Assembly: GCF_022605725.1 (NCBI RefSeq) | Contig: NC_065554.1 | Span: 12,791,100 to 12,855,099 of the forward strand | Source: Anthonomus grandis grandis | Lineage: Eukaryota > Arthropoda > Insecta > Coleoptera > Curculionidae | Length of the DNA: 64,000 nt | Direction of reading: 5' to 3' | In this document: in pieces, positions 56,646-64,000 of the stretch | How the letters are laid out: each line of letters starts with the position of its first letter | Numbering within the stretch: the stretch's first letter is position 1 | Made by a program: the position numbers and the translations under genes | Notes under the pieces: model-generated | Databases searched by the model: none | What the model saw: only the letters and a program-made list of their open reading frames with translations | Told to the model about the DNA's origin: nothing

Positions 56646-59193
56646 CAGGGTGTGCCAACAAGTGTACGGCTAAGATAGCGCCTTAACTATACGAGGTAGA
56701 GCAAAAAGTTCTACAGCAAAGTTGTAGGGTTGACAAAAACCTACGAACTTAAAATATTTTTGTGTATACTGGGTGTGTCACAAAAAAGTTACTATAAAAT
56801 ATGCTTTTTTTTACAATGGTACGCCCTGTATATTATGGTACTAAAATGTGAGGCAAAAAGAGTACTTTACTTTGGTATAACGTTTTTAAAATTTCCGTGC
56901 GGCGTTGCAACGTAATTAATTTAAAATTTATTCTGCGCCTATGAAACTTGTACCACAGTTAGTCTAGGGTACCTCCTCTAGGCTAACTATGATAATTTGT
57001 ATTTTTTTAATTTAGGGTGTTTTTAAAGAACTTTCAAATTTGCTGAAATTAAATACACAATATCTCAAATTTGTCAAATGGAACACCGTGTATATTTTTA
57101 TCTAATTAAGTTTGTCCCTCAAATACCTTAATTTTTTATTTAATATGTCCTATAGCTAAACCAAGTACTTTTTGAGATATTTTAACTTTTCTGTAAAATA
57201 CTATGCATAAAACGGATATTCTTTAAGTTTTAATCAAGATTGCTTAGATCAATGTTTTTTCTTCAAAAACCATTTTAGAAATTATTATCAGTGAGTTAGT
57301 TAATCGATGTTTAATTTTTATTGTTAATTTTGTAATCAATATGAATTTTCCTCGTGAGGAATTTGTTGATATGATATATGCCCTTGGAGCTGCTGAAAGA
57401 AATAGCCTTTTGGCATCTAGAATTTATGCGCAACTTTATCCTGAAAGGAGTCATCCCCAAGCACAAGTGTAATTTATGAAAAACATGAACGGCTCAAGCC
57501 AGTTACAAATGAGGAAAACAGGATGACAGTAGCTTTAAGTGTCGTTCAAGATCCTCATAAAAGCGTTAGGCAGCTCGCTAAAGAATTACCCTTTAGTGCA
57601 ACATCAATATCGCGCATGATTCGAAGCGAAAAATTCCATCCTTACCATATTCATTTGTTGCAGGAATTACTTCCGCATGATTATGAAAGAAGAATGACTT
57701 TCTGTCAGTGGGCGCAAGATAAGATTCGTCAGCCTAAATTTTTTAACTTTTTTCGGATGAAGCTACATTCCATAATAATGGCAGTGTTAATAAACATAAT
57801 TTTCATTATTACGACACCAGCAATCCATTCTTCACCCGAGAAATTCATCATCAACATAGATGGTCGCTTAATGTTTGGGCAGAAATAATAGGACATTACG
57901 TTATTGGACCGCACTTTTTTAATGGACATTTTACAGGTGAAATGTATTTAAACTTTTTACAAAACGATTTTAATCTCCTTCTACAAACGTTGCCTGACCA
58001 TGTTCGAGATAGGATTTGGTTTCAGCATGACGGCGCTCCAGCTCATTATAGCCATGCTGTTAGAAATTTTTTAAATGAGCATTTTGATGACCGGTAGATA
58101 GGGAGAGGTGGGCCGGTCTTTTGGCCCGCAAGGTCCCCAGATTTGACCAAACTGGATTTTTTCTTGTGGGGATATGTGAAGGAAAAAGTCTATCAAACAA
58201 CTCCTACCACAAGTGAAAATATGAAAAATAAAATTCGGGAGATTTTTCAAACAGTCACGCCAATTATGTTGGAAAAGGTTAATGACTCATTCTCAAAAAG
58301 GCTAAACGCTTGCGTACAAAATTTAGGAGGTCATATTGAACACAATTTATAATAATTGTAATTGATCTTTAAAATTTAAAATTAGTGTAACCATGTACAT
58401 TTATGCAAAAATACGTAAGTATCTACCCAGTATGTAATTTAATTTTGCTGTTTTAATAGCAGTTTAGGTGAATAATTGTGTTGGTTAATTTTTCAAGTAT
58501 GAAATAATAATAATAATAATTGTAGGAAAAGTAATAATTCTAATTCTTCAATATTTTTTTCTAAGCAATCTTGATCAAAACTTAAAGAATACCCGTTTTA
58601 TGCATAGTATTTTACAGAAAAGTTAAAATATCTCAAAAAGTACTTGGTTTAGCTATAGGGCATATTAAATAAAAAATGAAGGTATTTGAGGGACAAATTT
58701 AATTAGATAAAAATATACAGGGAGTTCTATTTGAAAAATTTGAGATATTGCGTATTTAATTTCAGCAAGTTTGAAAGTTCTTTAAAAACACCCGGTATTA
58801 AAAAATTACAAATTATCATAGTCAGCCTAGAGGAGGTACCCTAGACTAACTGTGGTACAAGTTTCATAGACGCAGAATAAATTTTAAGTTAATTATGATT
58901 TTTTAAACGAACCCTCTAAAAGGCAAAAAATAACATAAAAAAATTAATTACGTTGCAACGCCGCACGGAAATTTTAAAAACGTTATACCAAAGTAAAGTA
59001 CTCTTTTTGCCTTACATTTTACTACCATAATATACAGGGCGTACCGTTAAAAAAAATCATATTTTATAGTAACTTTTTTGTGACACACCCAGTATACATA
59101 AAAATAATTTTAGTTCGTAGGTTTTTGTCAACCCTACAACTTTGCTGTAGAACTTTTTGCTCTACCTCGTATACAAAACACAAGCACACCCTG
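56646..59193 (+). mobile_element. Mariner-like element with ~600-bp inverted repeats
   Basis: TA on both sides. Arms 56646-57250 and about 58560-59193 are inverted copies (start CAGGGTGTGCCAACAAGTG / CAGGGTGTGCTTG). They hold several internal end-like motifs shared by both arms. The transposase between them is only lightly damaged. Total 2548 bp. Confidence 0.93.
57341..58352 (+). pseudogene. Mariner-like transposase, lightly damaged
   Basis: ATG at 57341 gives MNFPREEFVDMIYALGAAER. A frameshift near 57470 leads to HERLKPVTNEENR, VQDPHKSVRQLAKEL and FHPYHIHLLQELLPHDYERR. A second shift near 57740 leads into FFSDEATFHNNG (first Asp). RWSLNVWAEIIGHYVIGPHF, WFQHDGAPAHYSHAV (second Asp), one in-frame TAG at 58096 where the family has Trp, and FWPARSPDLTKLDFFLWG (third Asp) follow. 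The end is NLGGHIEHNL-stop. The second and third Asp are 36 residues apart. Two shifts and one stop make it the least damaged mariner transposase in the window. Confidence 0.93.
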
Positions 59194-59414
59194 TATACAA
59201 AATCTTTTCACCTAGAAATGAAACTCGACAGATCCGAGCGCTTTTTTTTAATGATCTATTTATGAAATATTAGCAATTTTTTATTTTTATTGGCCCACCG
59301 TATTTTTTTTTATTTATTTTGTATTTATTGGATGAACTTTTCTTTTAATTATAAGGAAAAAAATACTGACAAAAAAGAGAGAATGTTATATTTTAAATAA
59401 CAGAAACTACTTAC
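59194..59414. other. Intron 1, 5' part
   Basis: Short AT-rich stretch directly after the exon 1 donor in gene orientation. Nothing recognisable. Confidence 0.4.
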
Positions 59415-59601
59415 CGCTGCTCGAATGCCTTTTAAATCTTAACTTCAACTGACTAGGATCGGTAACATACTTTTCTCCCTGTCTGCGCCTACGTAGCCCC
59501 GGCGTCAAATCCCCTGACCACGACATGCATTTGGCTAGTCGCTGTCCGCCAGTGACTGACACTGGAATTTTGGATATACGGCCTTCCATTGCGGGGCTTG
59601 T
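59415..59601 (-). CDS. Choline/ethanolamine kinase, coding exon 1 with likely start
   Basis: A 187-nt minus-strand exon with acceptor GTTTTTCTTCAG and donor AGCAGCG|GTAAGTAG. The first ATG is at 59589 (context CCGCAATGG, G at -3 and +4). It encodes MEGRISKIPVSVTGGQRLAK, CMSWSGDLTPGLRRRRQGEK, YVTDPSQLKLRFKRHSSS and one base of a Gly codon that exon 2 completes. The product is a basic, Ser-rich leader with no signal peptide or membrane segment, so a cytosolic enzyme fits. The frame is also open from the acceptor to the ATG (four codons), so an upstream coding exon cannot be excluded, but a 5' untranslated exon beyond 59602 is simpler. Linked to the kinase by strand and splice phase. I do not recognise the leader itself. 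Confidence 0.78.
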
Positions 59602-59739
59602 CTGAAGAAAAACAAAATATAAATGTAATGTGACAGAGTGACAATCATTTATTTTATTGACAAATGCTACGTCATATGTTATGGTATAATAGTAACACAC
59701 TTTTAATAAGCATAATTACAAAGTTAAAGATTATTAGTC

Positions 59740-60700
59740 TAGTACCAGACAAGTAGGATTTCGTTTTAAATATGGTTATGCTACAGCACTGCTTGATGTA
59801 ATAGATGATATTCTTAGAGAGATTGACTTGGCACAAAGGCATCAAGCTTGATTTTGCTGATTTGATAAAATTAAAAAAAAACTCTAAATTACACTTTTTA
59901 CCGCTTTTTCTACAACAGCTATTGAACTTATTCGTGAATATTTGAAAAACCGGACTCGATATGTAAAAATATAGGTGTTAAATGTGTGGCATACCGCAGG
60001 GCTCTATTCTAGGGCACTTATTGTTTTGCATATAGACTTTTGATATAGTTAAAAGATTAAAACATAGCCGACCACATCAATATGCCCATAATACGCAGTT
60101 GAAGTTTAGCTTAATCTAGTAGACTTTAATGCTGCTAATATTTTAATAAATGAGGATCTGCAATTACTACTAGATATTTCTAGAAAATACGACCTTTCGA
60201 TTAATCTGGTAAAGCCACAAATTGTGCTGTTTAGTAGAAATAAAAACTTATAAATGTTTCAATTAATCTTGAACGACTTGCCTGCTGTGCAATCTGCTCG
60301 AAATTTGGGTTCAATTATGGATAGTGATATGCGCTTTTCTGAGCATGTCACATATTGACTAAAAAATAAGTAAATTTAAATGTGTACCCTTATAGGAATA
60401 TATTATCCAAGATATTAAAAATTATGTTGACTGATAGTTATGCAGTAGTTTATGGCCATGCTTAACTAAAATCGAAAAAAACCGTATAGAAAGGGTGCAA
60501 AAATCCTGCCTTAGGTAAATATATGGTATAAGAAGATTAGAACCATTTATAAATTGAAGGATTCCAAATGGTTAAATATTAAGCAACGGGTCGGATTGTA
60601 TAGTCGTTTTTAATCAATAATTATTAATAAAGCGCCTCCATATCTGTACAACAAAATCAAATTTAAAACCGACTTGTCCACTTTCTGAATTTACAGTATA
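59740..60700 (+). pseudogene. Jockey/CR1-type LINE reverse transcriptase relic
   Basis: Segments in changing frames: LDFADLIKLKK in the first-Asp block; CGIPQGSILGHLLFCI; QYAHNTQLKFS in place of the YADD box (Asp-Asp replaced by His-Asn); and near the end KNRIERVQKSCL with YGIRR. The 3' part of the element continues after the MITE, at 61486-61790. Non-functional. Confidence 0.8.
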
Positions 60701-60756
60701 GAGTTAATTTCTCCATATTTTCACCGTACCTCAGTATTCCAGTGGTTATTTACATA

Positions 60757-61483
60757 CCGGGTGGTGCGTCGCCGAGCGGAACATAGGAAATCCCATGTAA
60801 ATTTTAAGGGGGTCAATTATTGGCTTCCCTGTACATTTTACAGAAAAAATGTTACATAACTTTTTGAAGAGACCAATCTGGCAAACCCTCGTGCAAAGTT
60901 TCAAAAAATTTTAATAAGCGAATCTTGAATTATTCAATTAAATGTAATTGCAAAATTACCAAATTTTCGGTCCAGGTAAAACCAGACACCAGCCACCAGC
61001 AAACAATTTGTTATAAGGCTTTGTCAAATCTGACGTACAGCCGAATACAAGAAATGTCTTTTTTTTAAATAAAACATTGTAATTATAAAACATTTCAAAT
61101 ACTGCTCTAAAACTATTTCCCGCATAATCCCACTTAATCATGGCTATTTTTTCGTCGATTGAATAATTCATACTTGTTTTCAAATATCGACTGTCACTGA
61201 TTTATTGACACTTTTATTCACGTCAGTGACAATATTCATTTTACTGGTGCCCGTTTGGTTTTACCTGAACCGAAAATTTGCTAATTTTGCAATTACGTTT
61301 AATTGAATAATTCAAGATTCGCTTATTAAAATTTTTTGAAACTTTGCACAAGGGTTTGCCAGATTGGTCTCTTCAAAAAGTTATCTTACATTTTTTCTAT
61401 AAAATGTACAGGGAAGCCAATAATTGACCCCCTTAAAATTTACATTGGTTTTCCTATGTTCCGCTCGGCGACGCACCACCAGG
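60757..61483. mobile_element. MITE 'CCGGGTGGTGCG', copy 2
   Basis: TA-flanked second copy of the element at 35365-36115, with the same arms. On the minus strand, from ATG at 61171, it still encodes MNYSIDEKIAMIKWDYAGNS followed by FRAVFEMFYN. This is the N-terminal start of a mariner-type transposase, so the MITE is a deletion derivative of a mariner-like parent. It is inserted in the 3' part of a LINE. Confidence 0.92.
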
Positions 61484-61485
61484 TA

Positions 61486-61808
61486 TAACGGCATATTATT
61501 ATATAAGCTAGAATAAAAGAGCTTGAGTTCTTCAGTTTCCGAAATTGCTACAAACAGTTTCTTTTAGACGGATATATTTGGGTAATGATTAGTTTGGACA
61601 ATTTTATTTTAATAATTTTTTTCTTTTTGTCTTAAGGGCCATGATACTCATATTAGCTTCTCTGCCTTATGGCCCTATGTGTGATTTATAGTTTGAATTG
61701 TAGAAATTCTTATTAGACATTTTTCCTTTTATATTTCAATCAAATAAATAAATATTATTATAGTTATTATTATTATTATTATTTAGGAAAGTTAAGTGTC
61801 AAGATTTA
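61486..61808 (+). repeat. 3' end of LINE with (TTA)n tail
   Basis: Continues the plus-strand LINE after the MITE. The end carries CAAATAAATAAATATTATTA and a run of TTA units (about 61752-61784), the usual simple-repeat tail of such LINEs. Confidence 0.6.
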
Positions 61809-62389
61809 GGCCGTCGTCCCACCAAAGATACGCGACGGCGACGCAAAGGCGATACGATTTCGCCTGGACACATTCAGACGACATGCAGTGGCCCCACCAA
61901 AGATACGCGTTTCGTGTTTCCTACGTTTAGTTGTTCAGTTTAGTTCAAAATGTCATCGAGTGAAGACGAGGATATGGTTGCAATGTATTGGTAAATAAAT
62001 TGCGGAATAGAAAAAAAAATAAAAAGGCAAAAAAAAAGAAAATGGTGGGTGCATCCTTTTATTGAAAAAAAAAATGTTGCTGCTAAGGAGCTGCACAGAT
62101 ATCCATTAAAATCCAGTTCAACATTTCGTTGTGCCATAATAAACAAAAAAACAAAACTTCCATAAATGAAAAAAAGTTGGCTTTTTTTTTGCACAGCTTG
62201 AATGTTGTTGGCAACTGACACGTCCAGTCTCCCGGCAACATGAAGGCGACACGCATTTGGATGTGTCTTCGGCGCAGCGTTGGTGGGGACAAAATGATTT
62301 TAAAACATGGGTTCGACACGAAAGATACACGCTGGCGACATCGCGGAGATGTGGCGTCGCTGTCGTGTATCTTTGGTGGGACGACGGCC
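61809..62389 (+). mobile_element. Harbinger (PIF) non-autonomous element
   Basis: Perfect 23-bp terminal inverted repeats (start GGCCGTCGTCCCACCAAAG) and a TTA target duplication at both sides (61806-61808 and 62390-62392), as expected for PIF/Harbinger. Further GATACGCG/CGTATC subterminal repeats lie inside. The interior keeps the start of the transposase: MSSSEDEDMVAMYW-stop at 61950 and KWWVHPFIEKKNVAAKEL with HRYPLKSSSTFR at about 62040-62130. The rest of the gene is gone. Confidence 0.95.
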
Positions 62390-62530
62390 TTACTTTGCAT
62401 TTTCCAGTCGCTTTTCAGTGTTCAAGCCAATGTAAGAATATTTTCATTATTTAAGTTATTTTGACAGTTGCCTTTTAGATTTTAAAGTCAAAACTATTTC
62501 GATATGCATTATTTATGTGGATTTCGTGAT

Positions 62531-62799
62531 GGAAACTGCCGGTGTTACTCTAGAGTACACAAGAACTTTGTCTAATAGACGAAGGCCGAAAGATTAATAA
62601 CAAGAGTGGGCGAACAGAATCAAAGAGCAAAGAATTCTGAATAATTTTGAACCAGAATTAGGCAACGTGCTTTCAGACAATTCAATATTTCCAGAAGTAC
62701 AATTTAAATCCAGGAAGAAGGATTACATCTCGGAAATGCTGAACGACGAATATTTTTTTGACGCCGTGGGTTATTTAACGATTAAAGAGAAAATCTAGT
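62531..62799 (+). pseudogene. Unrecognised frame with two tandem stops
   Basis: A single frame from ATG: METAGVTLEYTRTLSNRRRP-KD, two adjacent stops (TAATAA at 62597-62602), then QEWANRIKEQRILNNFEPEL, GNVLSDNSIFPEVQFKSRKK and DYISEMLNDEYFFDAVGYLT, ending at TAG 62799. The composition is protein-like (charged, amphipathic). I do not recognise it. It follows the Harbinger element at 142 bases but lies outside its TIR. It could be a relic of another transposon or a processed host fragment. Confidence 0.4.
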
Positions 62800-62803
62800 T
62801 TCT

Positions 62804-62843
62804 CGTTACTCTTTGTTGAAAGTAATTTCAACAAAGAGTAACG
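62804..62843. repeat. Perfect hairpin, 18-bp arms
   Basis: CGTTACTCTTTGTTGAAA (62804-62821), loop GTAA, exact reverse complement (62826-62843). It starts right after the stop of the 62531 frame. Confidence 0.92.
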
Positions 62844-62869
62844 TCCTTTTTTCAATTAGAAGGCTGCTC

Positions 62870-62990
62870 TTCGCATTATTTCTTAGTATCGTGGAAGTCC
62901 AGTTAAATAGCCTCCGCGATCTCCAGACTTAATCCCCTTTATTTTGGGGTTCATTAAAGAACATGAATTACATAATCTACTAAAATAATA
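62870..62990 (+). pseudogene. Mariner-like transposase trace
   Basis: RGSPVK-stop-PPRSPDLIPFILGF matches the third catalytic block of the mariner family (W-P-P-R-S-P-D-L-x-P). Only about 30 codons are readable. Confidence 0.55.
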
Positions 62991-63237
62991 ACTAATATTT
63001 CAGTGCCTGAAGAAATCTTACTGTGGTTTTTTTTTAGTGGAAGAAATCCAATTTAATTTCGAAATTTATTAGTATAATTTGATAGGAAAGATAACAAAAT
63101 CTAGTTTAAAAAATACAAGGTTGTAATTTAATAACGGATAAATTCAATAAAAGGGGGGAGGGTATTTTTTTAAGAATCCTCAAGCACGTCGATTTTATTT
63201 TTGGATCGAGCAAATTTTGACAGAAAATGTAAATATA

Positions 63238-64000
63238 CAAAGTGGCGCAAAAAATGTGACAGAATTTTTTTTTCTTAAATCGAATATCCTGTATATATTT
63301 GCAGTTTAGGATTCTTCTAAGAATTCTGGACAATTATTTCTGGAATTACGTTTAAATAATAATTATAAGCACTTTATTGCAACATAAATTGATAAATTAC
63401 ATTCTAAATTTTATAAAATGCTGGAAGTGGCCACTATGAACCGCATTTCAAACCAGTTATAACCAGTCAATTCAATAACCTACACCTCTGTTTGTAAATA
63501 TTTGACATGGTCTTCAAATAAGTGTTAATTATTTAAAAGTTTCAACAGTATTGTTAATTGAAAATATTTACAATGCGTTTAACTGAGATTCAGAGAATCG
63601 AAATATTAATTATTACGCTTGGCTTTGGTGAGATAACAGGGACACACAATGAAGTTCAAATAATCTTCAGCAATAATTATCCAAACAGAGAACCTGTAAG
63701 TCAGTCTATAATTAGTAGAATTGAGGCTAAGATACGATCTTGGTAGACTAGGAAAGACTGGCGTTCCTAATGATAAAAAAAACAGGATATCCTGATTTCA
63801 TTACACAAAAATCCAATCCTCTCAAGTACTCAACTCGCTTTGGATTACATGCTTCATGGAGCAACTGTAACAAAATTATTAAAGAACGAATAGTGGTTAC
63901 CTTTTAAAATTCGATTACTTCAAGAGCTACTAGAAGATGATCAAGATCGCAGAAACGAGGTTTGCAGACCATGACCGAGAGAACTGATAATAATCCAAGA
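63238..64000 (+). mobile_element. Mariner-like element, cut by the window edge
   Basis: A TA-flanked left end (CAAAGTGGCGCAAAAAATGTG at 63238) lies about 335 bp before the transposase start. The right part lies outside the window. Confidence 0.6.
63573..64000 (+). pseudogene. Mariner-like transposase, N-terminal part
   Basis: Start MRLTEIQRIEILIITLGFGE with NYPNREPVSQSIISRIEAK. After frameshifts near 63745 and 63790 it gives RLGKTGVPND, QLALDYMLHGATVTKLLKNE-stop-W and LPFKIRLLQELLEDDQDRRN. These are the DNA-binding blocks up to just before the first catalytic Asp. The sequence then leaves the window. At least two shifts and one stop. Confidence 0.82.

Noticed and set aside
62083..62464. Overlapping frames on both strands in the Harbinger element
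   Set aside because: They follow the inverted subterminal repeats. The real coding trace is the short transposase start at 61950-62130.
1..64000. CRISPR arrays, operons, bacterial promoters or terminators
   Set aside because: No regular repeat-spacer pattern, and gene structure is eukaryotic (introns, transposon classes of animals).

Overview
This window reads as nuclear DNA from an insect. It is AT-rich, has no operons, and carries spliced exons with GT/AG borders. Its DNA transposon families (piggyBac, mariner/Tc1, Harbinger, pogo, Crypton-like) and Jockey/CR1- and RTE-type LINE relics are typical of TE-rich insect genomes. A beetle or another large-genome insect is plausible, but that is inference.

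Host gene. I recognise one host gene, a choline/ethanolamine kinase on the minus strand. Three short coding exons (59601-59415, 46449-46334, 16696-16584) have matching splice phases (1/1, then 0/0) and join into one open frame. The frame starts with a basic N-terminal leader, passes through a Pro-rich linker and enters the start of the kinase domain. The two introns are about 13.0 kb and 29.6 kb. A third begins at 16583 and runs off the left edge. Apart from a possible alternative first exon near 18.6 kb, almost everything else I can identify is transposable-element sequence inside, or just outside, this gene.

Layout. 0.7-2.5 kb: LTR retrotransposon with a deleted interior. 3.0-4.8 kb: LINE reverse transcriptase (RT) relic and a Tc1 transposase with two catalytic Asp mutated. 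8.4-9.6 kb: complete but dead Tc1 element with IR/DR ends on the minus strand. 10.2-13.3 kb: piggyBac element with TTAA flanks. 13.4-16.3 kb: unassigned transposon (family B). 16.6 kb: kinase exon 3. 17.2 kb: possible solo LTR. 19.1-20.8 kb: unassigned transposon (family A, copy 1). 21.2-23.1 kb: LINE on minus. 23.5-24.4 kb: long-armed MITE. 26.3-27.3 kb: another family A-like fragment and a tyrosine recombinase (Crypton-like). 29.0-33.3 kb: mariner with a nearly complete family A element nested in it. 34.0-36.3 kb: mariner deletion derivative and a MITE nested in the centre of another palindrome. 36.4-37.3 kb: LINE relic. 38.4-40.1 kb: long-TIR Tc1 derivative. 41.8-43.5 kb: second piggyBac. 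43.7-45.4 kb: mariner remnant and pogo-like transposase. 46.3 kb: kinase exon 2. 47.0-47.3 kb: tRNA-like/SINE-like sequence. 48.9-50.6 kb: mariner with 235-bp TIRs. 52.0-53.4 kb: RTE-like LINE. 54.9 kb: mariner relic. 56.6-59.2 kb: mariner-like element with about 600-bp TIRs. 59.4 kb: kinase exon 1. 59.7-61.8 kb: LINE with a MITE inserted. 61.8-62.4 kb: Harbinger derivative. 63.2 kb to the end: another mariner.

All the transposase and RT genes I can read carry stops, frameshifts or deletions, so I see no certain autonomous element. The most novel material is the pair of unassigned transposase families (A and B). They share a D-F-x-x-N ... S-D-x-C-x-x-Q-x-K-N signature and carry distinct repeated subterminal motifs.
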